DNA from: Campylobacterales bacterium
GTDB taxonomy: Bacteria > Campylobacterota > Campylobacteria > Campylobacterales > JALSKU01
NCBI GenBank assembly: GCA_027023175.1
Contig: JALVWW010000184.1
Location: 1 to 10,145 of the forward strand
DNA length: 10,145 bases
Reading direction: 5' to 3'
Shown here: positions 1-6,935 of the stretch, in pieces
Numbering within the stretch: position 1 is the first letter of the stretch
Layout: every line of letters starts with the position of its first letter
Position numbers and translations under genes: made by a program
The notes under the pieces: model-generated
Database searches by the model: none
The model's input: the letters and a program-made list of their open reading frames with translations, nothing else
What the model was told of the DNA's origin: nothing

Positions 1-540
1 TTCGGTATAAAAAGAAATATTTTAAATGAACTTTGTGAAGTTGGATTTGAGGTGGAAGTGGTACCCCATGATTTTGATGCAAAAGAGCTTGTAAAAAGAT
101 ATGAAAAAGGTGAGATTAAAGCTGTTTTTCTCTCAAACGGTCCTGGAGACCCGCTTGTATTAAAAAAAGAAAAAGAGCAAATAAGTGAACTAATCGATGC
201 AAAAATTCCTATGTTTGCCATTTGTTTGGGTCATCAGCTTCTTAGTATTGCTAACGGGTATCCAACCTATAAGTTGAAATTTGGTCAACACGGAGGAAAC
301 CATCCGGTACAAAACCAAGAGAGTGGGATTGTAGAAATTACTGCACAAAATCACAACTACAATGTCCCAAGCAGTATATGTGAAATTGCAACTGTTACTC
401 ATATCAATCTTTTTGATGAAACAATAGAGGGACTCAGATATAAAAATTCCCCTGTTTTTTCAGTGCAGCATCATCCTGAAGCCAGCCCGGGTCCGCATGA
501 TAGCAAATATATCTTTAAAGAGTTTTTCGAATTTGTATAA
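1..540 (+). CDS. carA: Carbamoyl-phosphate synthase small subunit, C-terminal part (partial)
   Basis: This is the class I glutamine amidotransferase half of CarA, which releases ammonia from glutamine for carbamoyl phosphate synthesis (arginine and pyrimidine pathways) and works with CarB. The frame is open from base 1, so the gene starts upstream of the window; the GTG at 52 is internal, because the preceding residues FGIKRNIL match the CarA family. Visible motifs are SNGPGDP, the nucleophile elbow AICLGHQLL with the catalytic Cys codon at 223-225, and QHHPEASPGPHD near the end. In that last motif the catalytic His and Glu, by comparison with E. coli His353 and Glu355, are the codons at 472-474 and 478-480. 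The catalytic triad is therefore intact. The stop is TAA at 538-540. The family assignment is secure; nothing can be said of the synthetase-contacting N-terminal domain, which lies outside. Confidence 0.96.
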   Translation, partial: FGIKRNILNELCEVGFEVEVVPHDFDAKELVKRYEKGEIKAVFLSNGPGDPLVLKKEKEQISELIDAKIPMFAICLGHQLLSIANGYPTYKLKFGQHGGNHPVQNQESGIVEITAQNHNYNVPSSICEIATVTHINLFDETIEGLRYKNSPVFSVQHHPEASPGPHDSKYIFKEFFEFV

Positions 541-571
541 ATTCATTAATATAAATTTAACACTAAAAAGT

Positions 572-577
572 TATAAT
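572..577 (+). promoter_or_regulatory. Candidate sigma70 -10 box for the UreH/TauE-like gene
   Basis: A perfect TATAAT hexamer lies in the 67-base gap after carA, so transcription would start near 584 and leave a leader of about 24 bases. No clear -35 hexamer is seen 17 bases upstream, where the sequence is only A/T-rich. Weak -35 boxes are common in Campylobacterota. An AAGG at 597-600 in front of the GTG start serves as the ribosome binding site. Confidence 0.5.
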
Positions 578-607
578 TTGCCTTTGAACAAAAACTAAGG
601 CCATATA

Positions 608-1324
608 GTGGATATAGTAAATTTTTATGTTATTATAAGTGTTGCTTTTTTAGGGAGTCTGGGGCACTGTGTCGGAATGTGTGGAGGCTTCATAGTGGCT
701 TACACTGCTGCAAAGATAGATGCTAGCAAAAGTAAATCATATCAGTTTATTTGTCATTTGCTTTATAATTTGGGTAGAATTACCTCTTATACTATTGTTG
801 GCGTAATTTTTGGATTGCTTGGTAGCGTATTTGTTTTCAATCATATATCTATGGGACTTCTTAATTTAATAATTGGAATTTTTATGGTTATTATGGGATT
901 TTCTTTGATGGGGAAGATAAAATTTTTAACTTCGATAGAAGTCTCTTTGGCGGGAAGTTCGGCAGTAAAAAAACTTTTTTCAAAACTTATTCATTCAAAA
1001 TCCCTTCCTAGTTTTTTCTTTCTTGGAATGTTAAACGGTTTTTTGCCTTGTGGGCTTGTTTACTTTTTTGCAGCTTCAGCTGCTTCTACAGGTTCGCCTT
1101 TTTGGGGCGGAGTTGTAATGCTTATATTTGGTCTTTCTACCATACCTGTACTTCTTGGTCTCGGTTTTATTGTAGGCTCACTTAAAAGTAGTAGTTTTAG
1201 GCAAACTATGATACAAATAGCCTCTTTTGTTATAATTGCATTTGGATTTTATATGATATATAAAGGCTACTGGTTTATAACCGATCCAAATGCGACTTTT
1301 CACGATTGTTGTAAAGTAAAATAA
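608..1324 (+). CDS. Sulfite exporter TauE/SafE-like (UreH/DsbD_2-type) membrane protein
   Basis: A 238-residue polytopic membrane protein with about six hydrophobic segments. Near the N-terminus is the motif GHCVGMCGG (His20, Cys21, Met24, Cys25). In the middle is GFLPCGLVY (Cys148), the second half of the repeated transporter fold seen in UreH_2/DsbD_2 domain proteins (usually labelled TauE/SafE family). Known members commonly sit beside cbb3 oxidase genes, as here, and are suspected of moving metal or reducing power across the inner membrane; the substrate is not established. The Cys, His and Met residues, plus a C-terminal HDCC tail at residues 232-235, would suit copper binding; that is inference. 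The GTG start at 608 is supported by an AAGG eight bases upstream, and the first helix follows directly. It lies on its own after carA, with a likely promoter at 572-577. Confidence 0.75.
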   Translation: MDIVNFYVIISVAFLGSLGHCVGMCGGFIVAYTAAKIDASKSKSYQFICHLLYNLGRITSYTIVGVIFGLLGSVFVFNHISMGLLNLIIGIFMVIMGFSLMGKIKFLTSIEVSLAGSSAVKKLFSKLIHSKSLPSFFFLGMLNGFLPCGLVYFFAASAASTGSPFWGGVVMLIFGLSTIPVLLGLGFIVGSLKSSSFRQTMIQIASFVIIAFGFYMIYKGYWFITDPNATFHDCCKVK

Positions 1325-1327
1325 GAC

Positions 1328-1355
1328 TGAAGGATGAAGGTTGAAGGTTGAAGGT
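1328..1355 (+). repeat. Four tandem heptamers TGAAGG(A/T)
   Basis: Four head-to-tail copies of a 7-base unit start three bases after the preceding stop codon: TGAAGGA at 1328-1334, then TGAAGGT at 1335, 1342 and 1349. On the other side of a gap, the pyrimidine-rich stretch 1378-1410 is a degenerate reverse complement of the same unit (CCTTT, CTTCC, ACCTTT), so the transcript could fold into an imperfect long hairpin. It may act as a weak terminator or mRNA stabiliser. Compare the element at 8160-8220. Confidence 0.7.
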
Positions 1356-1410
1356 TAAGCTATACTCAAGCAAAACTCTTTATCCTTTTGCCTCTTCCTA
1401 CCTTTACACC

Positions 1411-1425
1411 TAAACCGAAGGTTTA
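1411..1425 (+). promoter_or_regulatory. Perfect 6-bp inverted repeat covering the kinase ribosome binding site
   Basis: TAAACC (1411-1416) and GGTTTA (1420-1425) are perfect inverted repeats around GAA. The purine stretch GAAGG inside it (1417-1421) is the only plausible Shine-Dalgarno for the ATG at 1429. If the RNA hairpin forms, the ribosome binding site would be partly hidden, limiting kinase translation. The three-base loop makes the hairpin modest; an alternative reading is a DNA palindrome. Confidence 0.4.
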
Positions 1426-1428
1426 ATC

Positions 1429-2643
1429 ATGTTAAAACAGTATATTGAAGCTATTGAAAAAAATAATATCGTTTCAAAAACAGATATAAACGGTATCATA
1501 ACTTTTGCAAATGAAGAGTTTTGTAAGATTTCCAAATATTCAAAAGAGGAACTTATAGGAAAAAATCACAATATCGTAAGACATCCTGATGTGCCAAAAG
1601 AGGTTTTTAAAAAATTGTGGGATACAATCCTTGCAAAAAAAACCTACAAAGCTACAGTAAAAAATATGGCAAAGGATGGAACAACCTTTTATGTAAATTC
1701 TACTGTTATTCCTATTTTAGATGAAAAAGGGGACATTAAAGAGTTCGTGGCTATCAGGTATGATGTAACTGATGCTGTACTTACTGCTAAAGAACTTGAA
1801 AAAAAAGAGAAAGAGCTTGAAAGTTTAAATGCCACACTTGAAGAGAGAATCAAAAAGCAAACATTAAAATTGGAAGAATTAAATAAAAACCTTGAAATTA
1901 AAATTCAAAAAGAGGTGGAAAAAAACAGAGAAAAAGACAGGATAATGTTTCAACAAGCGAGATTTGCTGCAATGGGTGAAATGATAGCAAATATTGCTCA
2001 TCAGTGGAGGCAACCTCTTAGTGAGCTTGGCATATTGCTTTTTAAATTAAAAGATGCTTTTTTAAAAAATAGTATTCAAGAGTTTGAAAAAGATTATAAT
2101 GACTGTAAAGTAGTTATAAACAGAATGTCAAAAACCATAGATGACTTTAGAGATTTTTTTAAGCCTACTAGGGAAAAAAGTGATTTTTATATTGAAGATT
2201 CTGTAGAGGAAGCCATTTTTATCATAAAAGAGACACTAAAAAGTCATAATATTAAAATAAACTTTAATAATAAACACAGTATAATTATCAATGGATATCC
2301 AAATGAAATTTTACAGGTAATCTTAAACATACTAAATAATGCAAAAGATGTTTTGATTGCCAAGGATAAAAATCATAAAAAAATAGACATACAGATATCT
2401 TCATCAAATAATCAGGTAAAGATTTCTATATGTGATAATGGAGGTGGAATAAGTGAAAATATTTTGGATAAAATATTTGACCCCTATTTTACAACAAAAC
2501 ACAGCAAACAAGGTACGGGAATAGGACTGTATATGAGTAAAAAAATTATAGAACAAAATGGTGGCTCAATAGAAGTTTCAAATAAAAATGATGGTGCATG
2601 TTTTATGATAAAATTACCAAACAAACAGGAAAGAAAAAAATGA
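1429..2643 (+). CDS. Soluble PAS-domain sensor histidine kinase
   Basis: A 404-residue kinase with no membrane segment, so a cytoplasmic sensor. The N-terminal PAS domain (about residues 8-115) carries HNIVRHPDVPKEVF at 47-60, the signature of Aer-like PAS domains, which in Aer hold FAD and report redox state. A strongly charged coiled coil follows (about 118-172). The dimerisation/phosphoacceptor helix has AHQWRQPLSELG with His191 as predicted phosphorylation site; this HQWRQP variant is typical of many Campylobacterota kinases. The ATPase domain shows an N box around Asn303-Asn304, the G1 box DNGGGI at 336-341, the F box FDPYFTTK and the G2 box GTGIGLYMSK, so all catalytic boxes are intact. 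Its stop overlaps the start of the response regulator gene (ATGA at 2640-2643), which makes that protein its likely partner. The signal sensed is inferred, not shown. Confidence 0.92.
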   Translation: MLKQYIEAIEKNNIVSKTDINGIITFANEEFCKISKYSKEELIGKNHNIVRHPDVPKEVFKKLWDTILAKKTYKATVKNMAKDGTTFYVNSTVIPILDEKGDIKEFVAIRYDVTDAVLTAKELEKKEKELESLNATLEERIKKQTLKLEELNKNLEIKIQKEVEKNREKDRIMFQQARFAAMGEMIANIAHQWRQPLSELGILLFKLKDAFLKNSIQEFEKDYNDCKVVINRMSKTIDDFRDFFKPTREKSDFYIEDSVEEAIFIIKETLKSHNIKINFNNKHSIIINGYPNEILQVILNILNNAKDVLIAKDKNHKKIDIQISSSNNQVKISICDNGGGISENILDKIFDPYFTTKHSKQGTGIGLYMSKKIIEQNGGSIEVSNKNDGACFMIKLPNKQERKK

Positions 2644-3320
2644 GTAAAAAAAATATATGTAAAGATTTAACCCTTCTTTATGTAGAGGATGAAGAAAAGA
2701 TAAGAAATCTTTTAAAAAGTGCTATTGAAAATGAATTTAAAGAAATTGTTACTGCAAGTAACGGTGATGAGGGATTTAAAAAATTTAAAAAATATCAGCC
2801 CGATATTGTAATAAGTGATATATTGATGCCGGTTTGCAACGGTTTGGATATGGCTAAAAAGATAAGAGAAATTTCCAAAGATGTACCTATTATTTTATTT
2901 AGTGCCTTTAGTGAAAAAGAGAAACTTTTAAGTGCTATAGATATAGGAATAGACAAATATCTTATAAAGCCGGTTGATGTGGATGAACTGTTGTCAACCA
3001 TCGAGGAGATAGCAGGTAAAAAACTTTCAGTCGATAATATTATAAAGTTAAGTAATAATTATGAATTTAATAAAACAAAACATATACTTTCTAAAAACGG
3101 AGTCCCAATTAAACTTACAAAAAAAGAGTTAAGTTTCATATCTCTTTTGGTGGACAATATAGGCTCTTTTGTCTCTCACGAGAATCTTAAAAAAAATGTT
3201 TGGAACAACTCCAAAGTAAATGATGCAGCTGTTCGAACATTTATAAAAAGGATAAGAACAAAGACTGACAAGGAGTTTGTAGAGAATATTTCAGGGCTCG
3301 GCTACAAGATAAAGAGTTGA
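2640..3320 (+). CDS. OmpR/PhoB-family response regulator
   Basis: A 226-residue DNA-binding regulator. I take the ATG at 2640, which overlaps the kinase stop in ATGA and has an AGGAA at 2628-2632. A longer in-frame start at 2598 would add 14 residues inside the kinase gene and has no ribosome site. The receiver domain (about 9-122) has the acidic pocket YVEDEE (Glu16, Asp17), the phosphorylated Asp60 in ISDILMP, the switch residue Ser88 (Ser in place of the commoner Thr) and Lys110 in IKP. The C-terminal winged helix (about 130-226) has the typical KLTKKELSFISLLV opening and ends with the wing NISGLGYKIKS, as in Trans_reg_C domains. It is co-expressed with the kinase. Its targets are unknown; the ccoN promoter 140 bases downstream carries direct repeats of a type this family binds. 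Confidence 0.93.
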   Translation: MSKKNICKDLTLLYVEDEEKIRNLLKSAIENEFKEIVTASNGDEGFKKFKKYQPDIVISDILMPVCNGLDMAKKIREISKDVPIILFSAFSEKEKLLSAIDIGIDKYLIKPVDVDELLSTIEEIAGKKLSVDNIIKLSNNYEFNKTKHILSKNGVPIKLTKKELSFISLLVDNIGSFVSHENLKKNVWNNSKVNDAAVRTFIKRIRTKTDKEFVENISGLGYKIKS

Positions 3321-3351
3321 AAATATTACCCAAGCTTAAAAATGACTTACA

Positions 3352-3378
3352 TTAATAAATTAACAAACTTTTAACAAA
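3352..3378 (+). promoter_or_regulatory. Direct repeats upstream of ccoN, candidate regulator sites
   Basis: TTAACAAA occurs twice, at 3360-3367 and 3371-3378, with start points exactly 11 bases apart, and a near copy TTAATAAA lies at 3352-3359. Direct repeats about one helical turn apart are the usual binding sites of OmpR-family dimers. One such regulator is encoded immediately upstream. The region is AT-rich, so chance cannot be excluded. Confidence 0.35.
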
Positions 3379-3392
3379 TTTAAGTTTATTTG

Positions 3393-3412
3393 TATAAAAC
3401 TTGTAGTACAAT
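3393..3412 (+). promoter_or_regulatory. ccoN operon promoter region, candidate -10 boxes
   Basis: Two hexamers could be the -10 box: TATAAA at 3393-3398 and TACAAT at 3407-3412. Transcription would start near 3405 or 3419, leaving a leader of 40-55 bases. Neither has a good TTGACA-like -35, which fits either weak Campylobacterota promoters or a promoter that needs an activator. No FNR-type palindrome (TTGAT-N4-ATCAA) is seen. The leader holds two TGACA copies 11 bases apart (3424 and 3435) and a strong Shine-Dalgarno AAGGAGGT at 3447-3454. Confidence 0.4.
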
Positions 3413-3459
3413 TACAGCGAAAGTGACATTTATATGACAAAATTATAAGGAGGTATTGT

Positions 3460-4926
3460 ATGCAAGATAGTAATGCAATAGCATACGATTATACGATTGC
3501 TAAAGCTTATACAATTTTAGCTATCGTTTTGGGTATAGTCGGGATGACTATCGGAGTGTTCATAGCATTTCAGTTGGCTTTTCCAGACTTGAACTACCTA
3601 GGAGGAGAGTATTTGACTTTCAGCAGACTTAGACCTATGCACACTGACTCAGTAGCATTCGGTTTTACAGTAAGTGGTATATTTGCTACTTGGTACTATG
3701 TAGGTCAAAGAGTTTTGAAGGTCTCTATGGCAGAGTCCAAGTTTTTAATGGGGTTGGCAAAGTTTCAAGTACTTTTATATGTATTGACTGTAGCTGCCGT
3801 AGTAGTTTCACTGCTTTTGGGTTATACAACTTCAAAAGAGTATGCAGAGTTTGAATGGCCTATAGATATAGCTATAGTTGTTATATGGGTTATATGGGGC
3901 ATAGAGATATTTGGTCTTATCGGACTTAGAAGAGAGAGAGTTCTTTATATTTCTGTATGGTATTATATAGCTACATTTTTAGGCGTTGCTATGCTTTACC
4001 TATTTAACAATATGGAAGTACCTACATACTTTGTAGCACATGTTGGAAACTGGTTTCATTCGGTATCTATGTATGCTGGAAGTAATGATGCCATGGTGCA
4101 GTGGTGGTATGGACACAATGCTGTTGCATTTGTTTTTACAGTACCTATTATTGCTATGATATATTACTTTTTGCCAAAAGAGTCAGGTCAGCCTATATTT
4201 TCTTACAAACTTTCACTTCTTTCATTTTGGGGCTTGATGTTTGTATATCTTTGGGCAGGCGGTCACCACCTTCTTTATTCAACTGTTCCTGACTGGGTTC
4301 AAACAATGGGTTCAATTTTTTCAGTTGTTCTTATCCTTCCATCTTGGGGAAGTGCTATAAATATGCTTCTTACCATGAAAGGTGAGTGGGGACAGCTTCA
4401 AGAAAATCCGCTTATCAAGTTTATGATCCTTGCTTCAACTTTCTATATGTTCTCAACACTTGAAGGTCCTATCCAAGCTATCAAATCAGTAAATGCTTTG
4501 GCTCACTTTACTGACTGGATTCCAGGACATGTTCATGATGGAACTCTCGGCTGGGTTGGATTTATGATCATAGCTGCAATTTACCACATGACTCCAAGAA
4601 TGTTTAAAAGAGAGATATACAGCAAAAAACTTGTTGATGCTCAATTTTGGATACAAACTACCGGTATAGTTCTTTATTTTACAAGTATGTGGATAGCAGG
4701 TATCACTCAAGGTATGATGTGGAGAGCAACAGATATGTATGGAAACTTAACTTATTCGTTTATAGATACTGTAAAAGTTTTGCATCCATACTATACTTTA
4801 AGAGGAATAGGTGGACTATTCTATCTAATAGGTGTGTTTATGTGGGCATATAATATCTACAAAACATTTGCAGCCGGCAGAGAGCTTGAAAAAGAGCCTG
4901 CTTATACATCGCCTATGGCATCATAA
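3460..4926 (+). CDS. ccoN: Cytochrome c oxidase, cbb3-type, subunit I
   Basis: The catalytic subunit of the high-affinity cbb3 oxygen reductase, 488 residues with about twelve membrane helices. All cofactor ligands can be placed by their constant offset of 12 from the Pseudomonas stutzeri protein. His219 in WWYGHNAV is the CuB ligand crosslinked to tyrosine, Tyr263 is the crosslinked tyrosine (six residues before the HH pair), and His269 and His270 in AGGHHLLY are the other CuB ligands. His357 binds heme b3 and His359 binds low-spin heme b, both in IPGHVHDGTLGW. His61 in RPMHTDS is the other low-spin heme ligand. The active site is complete. The start at 3460 has a near-perfect ribosome site. 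It is the first gene of a compact operon with ccoO, ccoQ, ccoP and accessory genes. Oxygen is reduced at the heme b3/CuB centre with proton pumping, electrons arriving through CcoO and CcoP. Confidence 0.98.
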   Translation: MQDSNAIAYDYTIAKAYTILAIVLGIVGMTIGVFIAFQLAFPDLNYLGGEYLTFSRLRPMHTDSVAFGFTVSGIFATWYYVGQRVLKVSMAESKFLMGLAKFQVLLYVLTVAAVVVSLLLGYTTSKEYAEFEWPIDIAIVVIWVIWGIEIFGLIGLRRERVLYISVWYYIATFLGVAMLYLFNNMEVPTYFVAHVGNWFHSVSMYAGSNDAMVQWWYGHNAVAFVFTVPIIAMIYYFLPKESGQPIFSYKLSLLSFWGLMFVYLWAGGHHLLYSTVPDWVQTMGSIFSVVLILPSWGSAINMLLTMKGEWGQLQENPLIKFMILASTFYMFSTLEGPIQAIKSVNALAHFTDWIPGHVHDGTLGWVGFMIIAAIYHMTPRMFKREIYSKKLVDAQFWIQTTGIVLYFTSMWIAGITQGMMWRATDMYGNLTYSFIDTVKVLHPYYTLRGIGGLFYLIGVFMWAYNIYKTFAAGRELEKEPAYTSPMAS

Positions 4927-4938
4927 AAGGAGGTTGAT

Positions 4939-5604
4939 ATGTTTCATTGGTTAGAAAAAAATCCATTCTTTTTTGCAGTAGGTGTTTTTGTTGTCATAGC
5001 TTATGCAGGACTTGTTACTATACTTCCGGACTTTGCAAAAGAGTCAAGACCGGTTGTAGGAACTAAGCCCTATACTGTGTTGCAACTAGCAGGAAGACAA
5101 ATATATATAAAAGAGAGTTGTAATGCTTGCCATTCTCAGCTTATCAGACCTTTTAAAAGTGAGACTGACAGATACGGAATGTATAGCTTGAGTGGTGAGT
5201 ATGCTTATGATAGACCTTTTCTATGGGGCTCAAAAAGAACCGGACCGGATCTTCACAGAGTCGGTAACTACAGAACAACTGACTGGCATGAAAATCATAT
5301 GTTAGATCCAAAAAGTGTTGTTCCGGACAGTATAATGCCGGCATATCCTCATCTTTTTAAAAAAGTTGCTGATTTAGATACAGCTTATGCTGAAGCCTAT
5401 ACAGTAAAAAAAGTTTTTGGTGTTCCTTATGATAAACCTGGCATGCCTAAACTCGGTGATATAAAAAGTGCTGAAGCTCAGGCTTTGGCTGATGCAAAAA
5501 AAGTTGCGGCTGATATGAAAAACCAAAGCGTAAAAGATATGGTTGCCCAGGGTAAAGTACCTGAAATAGTTGCACTTATAGCATATCTAAACAGTTTAAA
5601 ATAA
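4939..5604 (+). CDS. ccoO: Cytochrome c oxidase, cbb3-type, subunit II (mono-heme)
   Basis: A 221-residue membrane-anchored c-type cytochrome that passes electrons to CcoN. One N-terminal helix (about residues 9-29) anchors it with the heme domain in the periplasm. The single heme site is CNACH (Cys61, Cys64, His65), followed by the family motif SQLIRPF; Met133 in SIMPAYPHLF is the likely axial ligand. GSKRTGPDLHRVGNYRTTDWH is the usual CcoO core. After this core comes an Ala/Lys-rich helix (about 175-205) before the terminal PEIVALIAYLNSLK. The ATG at 4939 lies 12 bases after the ccoN stop and has an AGGAGG site. Identity is secure. Confidence 0.97.
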   Translation: MFHWLEKNPFFFAVGVFVVIAYAGLVTILPDFAKESRPVVGTKPYTVLQLAGRQIYIKESCNACHSQLIRPFKSETDRYGMYSLSGEYAYDRPFLWGSKRTGPDLHRVGNYRTTDWHENHMLDPKSVVPDSIMPAYPHLFKKVADLDTAYAEAYTVKKVFGVPYDKPGMPKLGDIKSAEAQALADAKKVAADMKNQSVKDMVAQGKVPEIVALIAYLNSLK

Positions 5605-5615
5605 AAGGATAAAGA

Positions 5616-5837
5616 TTGGAGATAGAAACTATAAGAGAGTTACAGGCATACGGCTATCTTTTGATGATAGTATTGCTTACAGTTGGCCTGTATGCGTATA
5701 TTCATCATTTATATAAAACTCAAAAAGAGGGTAAAAGAGATTATGAAAAGTACTCAAATCTTGCACTTAATGATGATATAGACTCTACTCCGATCGAAAA
5801 ACATACTAAAGAAAAAAATGAGGAAGGAGCAAATTAA
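5616..5837 (+). CDS. ccoQ: cbb3 oxidase small subunit CcoQ
   Basis: A 73-residue protein between ccoO and ccoP, the place of CcoQ in Campylobacterota. It has one membrane helix (about residues 14-31, YLLMIVLLTVGLYAYI) followed by the basic, His-containing cytoplasmic tail HHLYKTQKEGKRDYEKY, which is the usual CcoQ layout. Known CcoQ proteins stabilise the complex rather than carry cofactors. The start is a TTG at 5616, preceded by AAAGGAT; there is no ATG that would leave the helix intact. The stop overlaps the ccoP start (TAATG at 5835-5839), so the two are translationally coupled. The C-terminal 25 residues are very polar and probably flexible. Confidence 0.88.
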   Translation: MEIETIRELQAYGYLLMIVLLTVGLYAYIHHLYKTQKEGKRDYEKYSNLALNDDIDSTPIEKHTKEKNEEGAN

Positions 5838-6685
5838 TGAAATGGTTTAGTGATAATGTAAATGTTCTTGCTCTGATCGGTGCTGCCGCTATTATCATAT
5901 TGACTGTTTTTGTAGCAGGTAAATATATAAGACAGATGAAAACCGATAAGAGTACGGGTGAATTAACAGGTGAAGAGTGGGATGGAGTAGGCGAATATAA
6001 TAATCCGATACCTACAGGCTGGGGTATGGCATTTGTAGGAACTATTATATGGTGGATATGGTATGCACTCTCAGGATATCCATTATGGTCATTTTCTCAG
6101 ATAGGTCAATGGAATGAAGAGACTCAGGCATATAATAAAGTATTTCAGAAAAAGTGGGCAAATGCCGATGCTGAAACTCTAAAAAATATGGGCGAGGGCG
6201 TCTTTATCAACAATTGTGCACCTTGTCACGGTATTACAGGTGATGGACTAAATGGAAAAGCACAAAATTTTATGCACAGATTTGCGGCAAATCAAGTTCT
6301 TGATGTTATCAAAAGAGGTTCGGCTGCACTTGGCGATACAAAGTTAAATGATGGTAAAGGTCAGCTTGGTTATGCTTTAGGTGAAATGCCTGCAGGTATG
6401 GCAAGCGGTGATATGGCTAAAAAGATAGCAGAATATGTTGCCGGTGGTTTAAAAGGTAAAGCACCTGCCGGATTTGCTGCATGTGCGGGTTGTCATGGGC
6501 AAGATGGAAAAGGTAACGGCGGAACCGCACCTAATTTGGTTGCGTATGATCAAACATTGGTTAAACATGTATTAGCTCATGGAAAAAGAGGTATCATAGG
6601 CAGAATGCCTTCTTTTAATAACGGTATTCTTTCAGATATTCAGAAAAAAGCCGTAGCTACTTATGTAGATACATTAAGACAATAG
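5837..6685 (+). CDS. ccoP: Cytochrome c oxidase, cbb3-type, subunit III (di-heme)
   Basis: A 282-residue di-heme cytochrome c that receives electrons from soluble carriers and feeds CcoO. Two hydrophobic segments (about 8-26 and 60-78) flank the conserved cytoplasmic stretch with EEWDGVGEYNNPIPTGW, a CcoP hallmark. Two heme sites follow: CAPCHG (Cys127, Cys130, His131) and CAGCHG (Cys216, Cys219, His220). Likely axial methionines are in LGEMPAGM and GRMPSF. The spacing of about 89 residues between the sites and the near-repeat of each cytochrome domain are normal for the family. The ATG overlaps the ccoQ stop, with GGAAGGAG upstream. Nothing is missing or truncated. Confidence 0.97.
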   Translation: MKWFSDNVNVLALIGAAAIIILTVFVAGKYIRQMKTDKSTGELTGEEWDGVGEYNNPIPTGWGMAFVGTIIWWIWYALSGYPLWSFSQIGQWNEETQAYNKVFQKKWANADAETLKNMGEGVFINNCAPCHGITGDGLNGKAQNFMHRFAANQVLDVIKRGSAALGDTKLNDGKGQLGYALGEMPAGMASGDMAKKIAEYVAGGLKGKAPAGFAACAGCHGQDGKGNGGTAPNLVAYDQTLVKHVLAHGKRGIIGRMPSFNNGILSDIQKKAVATYVDTLRQ

Positions 6686-6695
6686 GAGTAAAGAT

Positions 6696-6923
6696 ATGAG
6701 ATTAAATGAAGAAAATCCTACAAGAAGATTGTGTTTCAATCTTAATGGCTTAATGGGTGGCTTGATAGCAACGGTATTGCTTTTGGGGATTTTGGTATTT
6801 TTGACTGTATGGGATATAAATGTTCAACAACAAAATGCCGATAAATTTTACAAGATAAAAGATCCTCAAGGCATAAAGTTTAAAAGTGATGACAACTACA
6901 AGCATTATGAGCTTGTAAAGTAA
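6696..6923 (+). CDS. DUF4006-family small membrane protein
   Basis: A 75-residue protein starting 11 bases after the ccoP stop with an AGGAG site. It has a short charged N-terminus, a motif FNLNGLMGGLIATVLLL leading into one membrane helix (about 19-39), then a polar tail DINVQQQNADKFYKIKDPQG and a lysine-rich end. I recognise this as the DUF4006 family, which in Campylobacterota follows ccoP. Its function is not known. Position and topology suggest a small subunit or assembly factor of the cbb3 oxidase, perhaps with the tail in the periplasm touching the cytochrome subunits; that is inference. There are no Cys, His or Met clusters that would bind heme or metal. Confidence 0.85.
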   Translation: MRLNEENPTRRLCFNLNGLMGGLIATVLLLGILVFLTVWDINVQQQNADKFYKIKDPQGIKFKSDDNYKHYELVK

Positions 6924-6935
6924 GAAGGAGTTAAA

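Noticed and set aside
190..402. Minus-strand open frame inside carA
   Set aside because: It is antisense to a clearly conserved amidotransferase domain and has no recognisable product.
1325..1428. CRISPR or mobile-element end
   Set aside because: The units are 7 bases with no spacers, and there is no transposase, target duplication or long terminal inverted repeat.
2598..2639. Longer N-terminus for the response regulator
   Set aside because: The extra 14 residues lie inside the kinase gene, have no ribosome site and are not part of a receiver domain; the ATGA overlap start at 2640 is better.
2634..2640. A7 tract at the kinase end as a phase-variation site
   Set aside because: The tract is short and lies at the stop codon, so slippage would hardly alter the kinase; A runs of this length are common in this AT-rich sequence.
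3321..3459. FNR-type operator before ccoN
   Set aside because: No TTGAT-N4-ATCAA or close variant is present; only direct repeats are seen.
4101..4853. Several open frames overlapping ccoN on both strands
   Set aside because: ccoN is intact through this stretch with all ligands in place; the other frames are low-complexity shadows.
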